Position numbers and translations under genes: made by a program
Shown: in pieces, positions 25,101 through 35,919 of the stretch
How the letters are laid out: every line of letters starts with the position of its first letter
Position numbering within the stretch: position 1 is the first letter of the stretch
The notes under the pieces: model-generated
Seen by the model: the letters and a program-made list of their open reading frames with translations, nothing else
The model's database searches: none
Told to the model about the DNA's origin: nothing
NCBI GenBank assembly: GCA_948470475.1
Contig: OX419344.1
Location: 25,367,225 to 25,431,224, forward strand
Direction: 5' to 3'
Origin: Galaxea fascicularis
Taxonomy: Eukaryota > Cnidaria > Anthozoa > Scleractinia > Euphylliidae
DNA: 64,000 nucleotides

Positions 25101-26022
25101 TGCCATGTTTTGTTGTTTTCAGATGAGCGAGAGCATCCATCTTGTCGGTGACGGGAGTAGAATTAAAAATCCAAGTAATGTTCTTTCTTCTTTTACGCTA
25201 GGTTTCCAATAATGTCTTTCGGTATTCTGAGACAAGTGCTTTCCATCTGTAAGAACTGGCTGACCACTAGTATGATATATGCACCCAGTTGGAATAACAG
25301 GTTTTTCAATTTCTTTGAAAACGGTGGACATGATTTTCAGAGTAAGCAGCCGCCATTTTGAGCTGTATGTTCAGCCAGCCGATCAAAATAACGAAATCCA
25401 TTTCCAAATAGTCCATGCTTCCCAGCTAATTATTATCACAAATGGAAGGTGCCCAGAACTTTGGGTGATAGGTGGGTGTTTCGCCAGGTTGTTCGCGTTT
25501 TCTTCTGAAACAAAGCCTTACGTTTCTAAATATATTATTCAGTGTGCATAGGCCGAGGCCCCTGTTCTCTAAGCGTGAATTGGGTATCAACCTGGCCCTA
25601 GTCTCCTACGCCAAGTTAAATAACAAGGAAGCTAACGAAATTATACGGTTTCGTTACTAGGTTCCCACCGAATATCTAACTGGAACTTGAGGCACAAAGA
25701 AGGCAATATCTCGTATCACGGTTCAGCTGGAGTCATAGAAGTCAAGAGGACTGGGTACTACTTCATATACAGTCAAATGTATTACTATGATGGTACTTCT
25801 CAACAAATGGGTCACTATACGTACATCAATCATGACAAGGTTCTGGAAAGTATGGGGAGCGTTATAAGTGCCTCTAAGAAATACAACACCAAGTATCATG
25901 GCGGGGTTTTCTTGCTTCGGGAAGGCGACACTATCTCGGTTCGCATTCCATACACCAAGAATTACTACATGGATAGTGAGGGAAGCTTTTTTGGTACGTT
26001 TTTGCTCCATCTGATGACTTAA
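19147..26022 (+). CDS. TNF-3: EDA-like collagenous TNF-superfamily ligand, 355 aa with proximal THD exon
   Basis: Eight exons: 19147-19431, 19584-19656, 21816-21842, 22359-22457, 23965-24099, 25009-25043, 25123-25174, 25661-26022. Signal anchor about residues 15-38, furin-type R-N-K-R at 106-109 followed by Y-C-P-C, 33 uninterrupted Gly-X-Y triplets (120-218, the longest collagen here), then the THD with [29 protein letters not shown] and F-F-G-T-F-L-L. These align well with ectodysplasin A. Exon 3 is strongly basic (G-R-R-G-K-K-G-K-R) and could end at an alternative gtaaac donor 9 bases earlier. Two Met codons start the frame; either fits. A second THD exon lies downstream (26837-27228). Much of the last exon is nearly identical to TNF-4. 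Confidence 0.9.
23310..23605 (-). mobile_element. tRNA-derived SINE in TNF-3 intron 4
   Basis: Read on the minus strand it begins with an A box tggccgagtggttaa (23578-23592) and a B box gggttcaaatccc (23538-23550), followed by about 190 bases of body and an AT-rich tail (plus-strand aataaataaaataaataaat near 23320-23343). The head resembles a tRNA-Ser/Leu-type gene, but the long body and tail show it is a retroposed SINE. Confidence 0.7.
24536..24692. repeat. Near-perfect 69-bp inverted repeat (long hairpin) in TNF-3 intron 5
   Basis: The arms at about 24536-24605 and 24623-24692 are reverse complements with one substitution and one extra base, separated by about 17 bases. Transcribed as part of the TNF-3 intron it would fold into a long, almost perfect stem. 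It could be a recent foldback element or a source of small RNAs; no flanking duplication is obvious. Confidence 0.8.
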
Positions 26023-26247
26023 ACTTCAAAGAGAACAAAGGCGAAAAATTCCAGAACTCAGTTAGAATAGACCGCACGAACTACCACTACAGAAAGGCCA
26101 GTAGCAACTATCACTTTGAAAAATTGGAAATCTTAGAAGAGCAGTAAGATGTAGTCTACTGTGGTTTAAAATTTTTATCCAGCCCACTCTTAAATCATTT
26201 AATTTATCTCTGATTTAGCAGTACAGACCTTGCGTAGGGTGTAAAAT

Positions 26248-26420
26248 AGACCTCTTTCATTATGGCGGCGAAACAAAATATTATTTTGTTTTCATGCTAA
26301 TAACCCTTACTAGCCTCGCTAGGATATGCAAGAAGAAATTCTAAAATGAGGCTAGAAGGTCTAATTAACATGAATACGAAAATCACAATTAATCGGCGGC
26401 CATTTCAGTGAAAGTGGCCT
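26248..26420. repeat. Possible MITE between the two TNF-3 THD exons
   Basis: An imperfect inverted pair: atagacctctttcattatgg near 26248 against a ccatttcagtgaaagtggcctat-like end near 26402-26422. The match is weak, so this is a tentative call. No strand-A exon, anchor exon or AATAAA is visible between the two THD exons. Confidence 0.35.
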
Positions 26421-26836
26421 ATAAATTGTGCAGTTCTATCGACGGAGCACTTGTTTTTCTAGGTAATTGAATTTTTGTCAGGAATATAACTGGTTAATGT
26501 TACGTAGTGAGTTCTCTTTATTGGAGATCGTCTTACGGGATGAGCATCTAAGGGCTCTATGTCGCTGTCCATCTGACCCGTGGTCGCGAATACTGCCTGA
26601 TTTGTGCCTCTTAACAGTTCTGATGCCACTACGTCCTTTTTCAAAGTCGCGAAAGTACAGCAAAGAGACGCTACTATTTTCGACCATCTTCTTCATATTG
26701 GAGCTAAGACTGACAATGATTTGAATTAAACCTGTAAAATTCCCAGCTTCAAACTGATGCTAGTCAACTCTTTTTTTTTCTTCTCACTCATCCCTACCAC
26801 GGATTTTCCAACAAGACTTCCTTTGTTTTCACGCAG

Positions 26837-27228
26837 TATCTAAACGCACAGTGAAGAACTGGGAAGTACAGCACAAATCAGGCGGACTTCAGTACAGCGA
26901 TGGGACCGTTCAAATACAAATAGCTGGATTTTACTATGTGTATTCCCAGATGTTTTATCATGACGGATCAGCATATCAGATGACACACCAGCTGTATGTT
27001 AATTCTCGCAAATTTATGCAGAGCACGTCTGCTGTTGTTAGCAAAGAAAGAATGTACAGCACTAATTATAACGGCGGTGTAGTGTTTTTGAACGCGACGG
27101 ATAATATATCTGTGAGAACGCCCTTTTCAAGGTTTTATCAAATGGATCCAAGTTACAGCTATTTTGGTGCTTTCTTGCTTCATTCCGTCACGCAAAACAC
27201 TTCCACGTCCAAAAGACTCCAAGATTGA
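26837..27228 (+). CDS. TNF-3b: second, distal THD exon (alternative last exon)
   Basis: An intact THD exon preceded by a good acceptor (tttgttttcacgcag) in phase 1, the phase needed to join to TNF-3 exon 7 (ends 25174). Joining gives an in-frame 365-aa protein that shares the anchor, furin site, collagen and strand A with TNF-3. It has Y-Y-V-Y-S-Q-M-F-Y, N-Y-N-G-G-V-V-F-L and Y-F-G-A-F-L-L-H, then a longer tail ending in Leu-Gln-Asp. Its sequence differs clearly from the proximal THD, so the two would present different receptor-binding faces. No other upstream exons of its own were found in the 0.8 kb gap. The alternative is a partial gene duplicate that is never spliced, but the open frame and conserved core argue against decay. 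Confidence 0.75.
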
Positions 27229-27236
27229 AACAGGAA

Positions 27237-27242
27237 AATAAA
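27237..27242 (+). terminator. Candidate poly(A) signal after TNF-3b
   Basis: AATAAA only 8 bases beyond the distal stop. I saw no AATAAA between the proximal stop (26022) and the distal THD exon. Confidence 0.4.
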
Positions 27243-28916
27243 GTAACAAAAAAATAGCATAGCATTATCCAGCAACACCTATGTTGGCATCCCTTTAGGC
27301 ACCACAATTAACAGCACCGCACGAATGTACCGTCCAGTGGATGTTGTGGTGTTAATGGTCAGAACTACCTTACCAGCACAACAAACACTACAGAATAGTA
27401 CTGCTGAAGTACGTTCGTTTCAATGGCAGTATACCAAGGAGTTTCCAAATTCCATTTTTCCCTGAAGCTACACCGCACACAGCTAACACAAAGTAAGGTT
27501 TGACTCGGTATAGTGTTCTTAAGGACCACACGAAAGAAACGCCGGTTCTCAATGGAAAGTGCTCTCAGACGATACAATATTTAGGCTCAGTATGACTGGA
27601 ACAAAAGAAAAAATTGACAAATAGTTACATGTGAGAATTTTAAATTCTCCCCAACTTCTCGTAAACTGTTTTCAGAACTGAAAGTACATCTGTACATGAT
27701 AGGGAGCCAAAATGGGATGCTAACTCCAGTGTAACTTGGGAGTCGTAGTTAGCTGGTGCTTTTTGTTCGATTTGATCGGTAGCTAAGCAGTCACGTGACA
27801 AAAGAAGTTATCCACCTAAGGCGCACAAACGGGTTCACTGAAGTAATCATCCTCCAGGAACTCTTCGTCGAGGGAAAATGTGGCACTTCTCGAAAAAAAA
27901 AAGGATAACTTTAGAACTCCTGTGACAACGTTCATTTGCAGCTGGCTAAAGATCAAATTCCAGTTAGGCATTGATGATAATTGTAAATAGTGCTATAGTT
28001 GTAACCGCCTTTGGAGTCCAAAGATTGTAAATTATTATAATATGAATGATCTCGTTTCGGATGTACAGGTGTACCTGATATGTGAGATCTGTTATCCTCT
28101 AGTTTTTTTGTTTAATTTAGTGAAAAGGAAAATACTCTCGGAACAGTTTTTGAAGAAGCTGGTAGATTATACATATTCACCGTATTGTTGATATTGGATG
28201 CAAGTATTACTTCGCTTTAAAGTTACGCTAAGGTGAGAATATACTTTTGTAACTGATGACACTGTTGGCCACTACTAGTTAATGGTTGTATTAAAACACT
28301 GAACAAAATGTCACCTTTTGAACAAATGTGGAAGTAATTCCTGACTGGTACAAACTGCATGAAGTTCAGTACAGAAACGTATCATTCTTGTCAATGTTTG
28401 GCTAAAGAGCGGACAAAGGTTGGAGGAAAAGAGACTCACATGCCCACCGAATATGAAGTTAGAGTGAGAGGAGGACAAATAACGGGAAACAACTCTGTTG
28501 TCCTCACCCACGGCCGGTTGTTAAAGGGAAGTGAAAGGGGCTCGAAGGTAAAATCCCCTTTCATTGTCATTTTAACCTTTAGCCTTGAGGGAGCTCGGTA
28601 AATAATGTCTTTCACAATCGCATTTCGACTATCACGAATTGCTCACGCGCTCTCCATGTTGAAGTACTCAAAATGTCTGATCCTTTCTTTAGATGACGGG
28701 CTTTCGTAGTACAGCAAAAACAGATTAAACTTCTGGAACGAGCTATTACGTTTTCACCTTAGAATTGGAAGATCTCTAAAACAGCGTGATGTCAGGCGGT
28801 TGTCACACGCATTATTGGCTCGGGTATCCCCCCCGTGATCATTGTTTTTTTCCGAGAATTTTGCAGTCTGTATCTGTTTTCGAATCTGTTACCTCTGTAT
28901 TCCAGCAGCTTATGTG
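27243..28916. other. Intergenic DNA between TNF-3 and TNF-4
   Basis: 1.7 kb without a recognisable gene. A polypyrimidine tract and acceptor (acctctgtattccag, ending 28905) lie 11 bases before the TNF-4 Met, suggesting a spliced 5' leader whose first exon is somewhere in this stretch. Confidence 0.4.
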
Positions 28917-31686
28917 ATGGAAAAGAAACAAACACAACCTGGGACTCAGCTACTTCCAGTTCTATTATGTTGTTTGATGTTAGCCTGCTCAGGGATATTG
29001 TTCGGTGTCTACACGCACAGAGAAATCTCCTGGTTAAAGATACAAATCCGTGAGCATCAGAAGGTCATAGAGGCCTTGCAGAACGGAAACGATGCGCGAA
29101 CTGCCCAGGTAAAGGAGCTTATTTATTCTTATAGGCTTCTTCGCAGAGTCATTGCAACCACTGCAGTTTAAATTATTGGTGATACAACAGATAGTCTTTA
29201 ACTTGTTGACAAAACTCCATGAATTTCCCAGGGGTCAGAGACGGAGCGAATTCGAAGAAACGTCGACGGATCTTGCACTTGCGTGGGTAAGTGTCTTAGA
29301 GCTAAATACAAGTTGCAGTGATTGCAAGCGAAATCGTGAACCTATCCACATCAGAACAACTTACACACCACGATCAAAATCAGAGGACACAAACAAGCCT
29401 AAACAAGGCTGGGAATGGAGCCGGAATGGACCCGTCTGGGAACAAGGACTGGACAAGGGGTGTTGCATTCATTCCTAAAGCGCGTCACTCGGGTATTTTT
29501 TTCTTAACCGAACCTTCTTCTTTTTATATTGAAGCCGTGATTTTGCTGGCTCCACAGATTGTTTCTCTGACACAATTCTTATTTCTAAAGGCCTAGGTAA
29601 CGAGTACATCCTTTCGGTCAACTAAATATGGATAATTAATTGACCCTTGGGACAGAAAAGTTTGAAATGCGAAACCTCAGGTTGTACGTCTCAGTTAAAT
29701 CACAGTTCATACATCCAGTGTTTCAATTTTAACTATTCCTACTCAGAAGTACCCTGAGAGCTTACATAAAGTAGCCATTTCCATCCTACCGCATTTCTAA
29801 CCCACTTCTCCACTCACCTCAGCATTTTACTTTACCGGCAGGAGCGCCAGGGAGACAAGGAAGGCGGGGAAGAACGGGAAAACTTGGCCGCCCTGGCCCC
29901 CCTGGATCACGTGGTGTCCCAGGTGATGTTAATGTTTCTTGGAACTGGCAACTCAAAACTCCTCTGTACCACATTCCAACTGATTGGACAAGAATTTTTG
30001 AAGGAATTAAGAGAGCAAAAACGGGATCCGATATTTTTCGTTAAATGCAAAAGAGAAAAAGAATAATCAAGAGAATTCTAAAATGGAAAGGGAATTGACA
30101 ATCCACTGCTGGAGCATCCTGTTTGTTTCATGATCTCATATGATTAATAACAACTAAGACTTAATTGCGTCGTGTTGTTTGATTGGCTTTATCTTCGCAA
30201 TCATTCCCATTCATTTCAGGTTCTCCAGGACCTACTGGTTATCCTGGCTTAAAAGGACCGCAAGGGCCGCCGGGTATTAAAGGAGATCGTGGAATAAGTG
30301 GCCCGCAGGGACCGAAGGGAATTCCAGGTCAGATATAATCAGTTTATTGATAAGCTTTGTTACACGTGGCATTTCCTTGCGCAAAACGAAAACAGGTAAG
30401 CCCTGCCTCGTGACAGTAGACGAGTGGAAAGCCAAGACAACTACTTCGTGAAAAATATCTGCAAATCCTGACAAGGAATGAAAAAGCTTGTCTCGGTTTC
30501 TATTTATACATATTTTTGTCACGAAGTTAATCCCAAGAGCACGATGGCTCATTGAGGGGATTTACTTCGAAAGTTACTTACATCTATTAAGGGGTAGAGG
30601 AAACAAAACAATAATATGACTAAATTTTCGATTTCTATACCTCCTTCAAAAACTAAGGTTTAGAAAACATTCATTCGTGGTTCCAAGTATACAGACATTT
30701 TGTTTGTAGCAAGTTCAAAGTTGACACTAACTTTAAAATTAAGAATTTGGAATAACTGAATGAATGAATGTATGATGCTAAAACCAAATGAATAGAGACA
30801 CTTCCTGCAACCCTCAAATACTTAAGACTTTAAATGTAAACATTTTTTCTTTCAAATAGGACCACGTGGCTTTTCTGGATCTGCGGTAAGCACTGATATC
30901 GCTGAACAACATCAACTTTCTCTTAACCTTTAGTTGACATTGGCCACGATAACGAGTTGAAAATATATTTTTAACTTTCAGAGTCTTGAAAGCATTCATC
31001 TAGTTGGTGATGGAACAAGACTAAAGCATTGTAAGAAAATTGTCAATATCCCAGCCGACCGTTTTCATTGACAAACGGAGGGGGTGGTGGTGTTGGGTGA
31101 TCAGTTTCCCTTAGCTTGTCATTCCAAACCATTTTAACCCTTTTTTTAGTTTTTGTCCTGTCATAATCACACTGATAGATCAAGCGAGTGAATTATGATA
31201 CCCCAACATCAAATTGTTCAAGGATTCATAGGATTTACTTCTCTCAGAATTATTGAAAGACTTTTTTCACTCTTGTCATTAAGACCCTCAAATTCATTTA
31301 TAGCTCCCTCACACCCTATATCCAATTGGGCGTTGAGGCATCTAAAAGGCCGTATCTTGTACCACAAATCTACTGGACTAATTGAGGTCAAGACGACTGG
31401 GTACTACTTCATATACAGTCAAATGTATTACTTTGATGGTACTTCTCAACAAATGGGTCACTCTACGTACATCAATCATGCCAAGGTTCTGGAAAGTATG
31501 GGGAGCGTTATAAGTGCCTCTAAAAAATACAACACCAAGTATCATGGCGGAGTTTTCTTACTTCGAGAAAGGGACACTATCTCGGTTCGCATTCCATACG
31601 CCAAGAATTACTACATGGATAGTGAGGGAAGCTTTTTTGGAGCCTTTTCTCTTGGTTTTCCCGGAATACAAGGTAATAACTTATGA
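28917..31686 (+). CDS. TNF-4: EDA-like collagenous TNF-superfamily ligand, 297 aa with first THD cassette
   Basis: Seven exons: 28917-29108, 29232-29286, 29842-29922, 30220-30327, 30860-30885, 30982-31030, 31304-31686. Short tail, signal anchor about residues 11-31, furin-type R-I-R-R at 70-73, then C-T-C, 24 uninterrupted Gly-X-Y triplets (83-154) and a THD. I chose the Met at 28917 over an upstream in-frame Met (28842) because an acceptor lies between them and the other genes have a short polar N-terminus. The last exon is odd. Instead of the usual L-L-H-P stop, F-F-G-A-F runs into S-L-G-F-P-G-I-Q and meets a phase-1 donor (gtaata, from 31673) just before the TGA, so it can be spliced onward to the second cassette at 32776-33994. 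Read to the TGA it gives a 297-aa protein. Confidence 0.88.
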
Positions 31687-31746
31687 TTTACAGAAGATAC
31701 AGTGTTTACTAAGAATGTGACGAAATTAAGATGAAGGGACAAACTG

Positions 31747-31785
31747 ATAATAATAATAATAATAATAACAATAATAATAACCTAT
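31747..31785 (+). repeat. (AAT)n microsatellite
   Basis: A tract of ataataata units with one interruption, inside the interval between the TNF-4 cassettes. A second (AAT)n tract of about ten units lies at about 32094-32123. Confidence 0.85.
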
Positions 31786-32092
31786 GAGGCGCTAATGACA
31801 TAGTACACAATTAGTTCGTAGCAGGTATTATTTGATAGATAATTTATTCTATTTATTTTACGCAATTTTATTCCTATCTAACGTAACTTTGTAAATTTTG
31901 ACATAATACTGGCTACGTTTACACGCCCAATATTTGTGATTTGGACCTGGCATTCCGGAGTTTTCAAACTGCCATAATAATATGTTATTGTTCAACGATA
32001 TCGAAAAGTTGTATGCATGGATACTTTTTAGCATGAACCGCGGAATTTTATTATTGTTATTATACTAAGTGTTTCACAGTCATTAAAACTGG

Positions 32093-32124
<32 letters not shown>

Positions 32125-32775
32125 TGCAACATTATTTCCGTGTCAAAGTATTTAGCTATGCCAGTAAGCTAATTGGGGAAACCTATCGACTTAAACACGA
32201 ATCTAAAATACCAAAACGTTCTACACAGTGGGTGAATATGAAAGTAAACTATTATTTAAAGAAAAAAAAACATTATGACTATGTACAATACATGGTACTA
32301 AGTCTACAAGTATGCAATATTCACAAGTTGCAAGGCCTGCTGCAATTACTGTTGTTGTCTATAAGGCTCGAAAGGTCTACATTTTGTATTTGCGCCTTGA
32401 ACGCGTTGAGGCTTGGCGATGTCCTGAGTTACTGAGTTTCGATCAAATAAACCGCGAAGGGGATCGAAGGGGATCGAGCCCAAGACCTCGTACAGTGGCA
32501 CCGGTTGAATGTCACCACGCTAATGGGAGGCTGGTGGCAAACTAGGTCATCTATGAAACTGATATATATGTAGCATGCGTAACGCATGTAGCTAGGATTG
32601 TTAATATCGAATGCGTTCCGACTATGTAGGCCAGGTCCCAGCGGTCAGGGTATGATGCTTGCCTTACTTCTCAACTCGACGATAGTGGTTCTGATGACTT
32701 TAGTGGTTGATGATGATGCTGATTACCTTACTGATAACGATGATTTTTATTCTTGCTTGTCTGTTTATATTTCAG

Positions 32776-33994
32776 AACAGGGAGTAAAACCACCGCCAAC
32801 ACCGGTAAGAGTTCTGCTCTTAAGTGCACGAGACCAACATTCTTGGTTCAGATATTTAGTTTACAGTCGGAAGTGGTATTGCAACTTGGTGCTTTATCAC
32901 ACAGGGTTGCACACCTGCCTAACAGGAAGGTACATTCTACGAGAACGCATCCGTGGTTTAACTAATGACAACTAAACTAAGCCACTTGAATTTCTTCGTT
33001 TAGGTCGCAGAAAGCATTCACCTAACCGGGGATGGTACAAGCCTCAGTAATCCCTGTAAGCAAATCTACATTTTTTTTCTAATTATCAGTTACAAAGGGA
33101 CTCAAGTTTGACCTTAAAGTGCACCTAACCCCAAAATATTTGCACCTGTTCGAAACGCATTGCACCTTTTTTTTTTTTTTTTTTAACAAATCCTGATTTT
33201 GTATAGGCTTTAAGACTTCCGAAAAACTCGGTATGATTTGGTCACTACCGAGTCAGACGGGGCGTGGGTCTATTCCTGAGTTGACGTCACAAACTGCTTT
33301 GCATGCATGTTGACATGTGATGCAAATGAGTTTTGGACGCCAACTCAGACATACGACCCACGCCCCTTTTGACTCGATCATGCTTAGTATTTCGTAAGTT
33401 TTAAAGCCTATACAAAGCCAAGATTTGATAAACAAAAGGGAACAACAGACGCTTTGCGTTTCGAACAAGTGTAAGATTTATTTTAGCGAAAACATTTTTT
33501 GGGGTTAGGTGCACTTTAAGCGCACACAGGGTTTTACTACTAATCAACGAGCCCGACGAGCAGATGCAGCCGTTATGATTGTTAAGCAATTGTAAAAATA
33601 TACAAAGAAAATTTCATTTCATATTCTATCTCAATTCACAGTTCACGTGCTCATAACTAACTGGATTATTAGTCACAAGCTGGGCTCCATACAGTTTGAA
33701 AGGGGTGTTATTAGAGTCACCAAAGCCGGCCACTACTTCATATACAGCCAAATGTACTACTTTGATTCCCGCGTTCGAGTAATGGCTCACCACACATACA
33801 TCAACGATGGAAAGGTCATGGAAAGTGTAGGAAGCTCTGTGGCTTCCAGCGCAAAGCGCAACACAAAGTACCATGGCGGAGTGTTTCTCCTGCGGGCTAA
33901 TGACACCATTTCTGTTCGCATACCGTTCATCAGGCATTACAGCATGAAAACAAATGCCAGCTTCTTTGGAGCGTTTTTGCTGTATCCGGTGTAG
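32776..33994 (+). CDS. TNF-4b: second C-terminal cassette (linker, strand-A and THD exons)
   Basis: Three exons: 32776-32804 (29 nt, phase 1 to 0, E-Q-G-V-K-P-P-P-T-P, a degenerate counterpart of the 26-nt collagen linker exon), 33004-33055 (52 nt, V-A-E-S-I-H-L-T-G) and 33642-33994 (THD with [24 protein letters not shown]). The set duplicates the last three exons of TNF-4. No anchor, furin or collagen exon precedes it. It fits in frame in two ways: after TNF-4 exon 4 in place of the first cassette (289 aa), or after the phase-1 donor at the end of the first THD (437 aa with two THDs). Which is used cannot be decided from sequence. All motifs are intact, so a decaying copy is unlikely. Confidence 0.8.
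33113..33520. mobile_element. MITE with about 25-bp TIRs in the TNF-4b intron
   Basis: The left end cttaaagtgcacctaacccc is matched by its reverse complement ending at 33520. The total is 408 bases, with an internal palindromic zone around 33230-33380. No transposase. Confidence 0.8.
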
Positions 33995-34222
33995 TCAGAC
34001 TTCATTACACTGTACTGAGGGATAAACAGCGGCTTAAATTGCACAGAAACTGTATTACAGAGTAGTTCAATACTAGTCTTAGCGAGAAAACCGTGTCGAC
34101 ATTCTATATAGATGAAAAGCAACGGGACTATTTTCTTGTTGTACCGGCAAAAAGAGACAAGTCCCTAACCAATATATTTTCACATTGACTCTTATTGTAT
34201 ATGAAATTCATATTATATCATA

Positions 34223-34228
34223 AATAAA
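34223..34228 (+). terminator. Candidate poly(A) signal after TNF-4b
   Basis: AATAAA 229 bases past the TNF-4b stop. After the first-cassette stop (31686) the nearest AATAAA I saw is at 32446-32451, 760 bases on. Confidence 0.5.
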
Positions 34229-35919
34229 GATTTTGTGGTTGAATAGATCCAATTCGTTCTGTTGGAGAATTTCGTGTGGGAAAACGCAGACCTAAATGTT
34301 GTAATTAATTAAAGGCTAGCACAATTATTCTTGGTGATTTGCAATGAAATTTAAATTAAGACTTCGCTGTTTTTACTAAGACCATAAGTATGGGTGAGGG
34401 GAAGTGAACTTTTACACTTTGCATACCTTAGTTCAAAAGTTACTCATAGCGACAGACAGTGGTCATTTTCCTTTCTGTTCGCAGAGGAAAGCGCGAATAA
34501 GAATAGCCACAAGCTAGAACACGAACTCGCCATTCCCGTGGCCAATATTTATACTCACAGGCCTTTGCGCTTGATAAACTCTTCTTGTCTGGTCGTGAGC
34601 CCAAACGATATCGTGAGAGTTCTCTGTCTCAGGGATGTGTCTTGTTCGAAAGTTGTTCTCCTAAGAATCTCTCGTGTGTCACTCAAGTGAAAGACGAGCG
34701 ATCGCACGAGGTGCCAACACAGTGACAGGGGAAATTTTTGTCAAAAGCAACATTTGCTTCAAAAAAATTAATTGTGACATGGTTGTTGATTTTGTGAGTC
34801 TTTCTATTGCCATTTGACTATTGTTTAAACGAGAAGCCTCCAGATTGGTTACAACAAACATTTACTGACAAACTGAATTTTAGGAACTGAACAAGCGTGC
34901 GCGCAATTTGCGGCATTTATTGTGACCTACATTGAGAACGGAATGTGTTTTACTTCATTTCATGCCTCTCAGTTGGCATCTTTATTAAGAATAAAACGAT
35001 TTAATTCCATGCCTCTTTTTCATGGGATACGCCGTGTCTTATCCGGTCACAGATTACGATTTGGAGTACGTATTCCGCTCTCCTTTTATCACTCTTTTAG
35101 TACCCCACCTTCTTGGGGCAATTCTATAGCAGTATAGGGGGTAACCCAGAATGTAATTATCAGGATTAAACGCCTTTGAACAATAGCTGCATTTGGCAAA
35201 TTCGAGGTTCAGTTTAGGATCGGGGGACGTTTGCTCAGGTGTTAAGCTGACAAAGGGCAGGGCGCAGTCAAGATTAGTCGTTTGACGTATTTCATGATAA
35301 ATTAAATCATTGTCGTGTGGCATCAACCTGGGAGATCTGCAGTTCTCGCTTGTGTTGAATGGAACTTTTCTGTGTGCGATTATTCCTTTACCTCCGACAA
35401 TATCCTGATGATTACAAGTAGTTTGGAGCTTTCATCTGTCACGTGGGTCTATCCATGAGTAACGGCGTCCATCCGGGAAAGAAAGAATGTGCAGAAACAG
35501 CAAGGCAGATACTGTACTCCACGTAATTGTCGAGCTGTTCTAAGCTCCGAAACTAATTTAGAAGAGGAAAGAATAAGAAGAGGGGCGCTTTTCCCTTCAG
35601 TATTCTCTCCCACCATACCTACCCAAGAGCCTGGTACAGGGTTAGTTGCGTGACCGATGCGGTACCGATTACGTATTACACCCGATTCTGACTATTTGCA
35701 CGTTTGCCTTAACTGCAGTTCACCCAAAGAGTGCACAAAACACCAAGGAATGGTAACTAGTGCTCAGTAAACTAAAACAATGGATCATTGACTGCAATGT
35801 AGGCCACGTGACGTAGTGTTCTCAGAAACAACAAAATCTCACCGGAGATCTGAGATCTTAGCCGTAGTGACGACAATGGTGATTTCTAAGAAAGCTGCGA
35901 GACCTTAGACGCGACCAAA
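34229..35919. other. Intergenic DNA between TNF-4 and TNF-5
   Basis: 1.7 kb with no recognisable gene or clear repeat. The short open frames have no domain or splice context. It should contain the TNF-5 promoter. Confidence 0.3.

Noticed and set aside
26837..27228. A seventh independent TNF gene
   Set aside because: No anchor, stalk, collagen or strand-A exon lies in the 0.8 kb before it. An alternative last exon of TNF-3 explains it with fewer assumptions.
32440..32540. A further tRNA-like or SINE head (minus strand, gggctcgatcc motif)
   Set aside because: Only a B-box-like motif is visible; no A box at normal spacing and no match to the other SINE bodies in the window.
34394..34690. 98-codon open frame between TNF-4 and TNF-5
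   Set aside because: No recognisable motif, no paralog in the window and no splice partners; likely chance.
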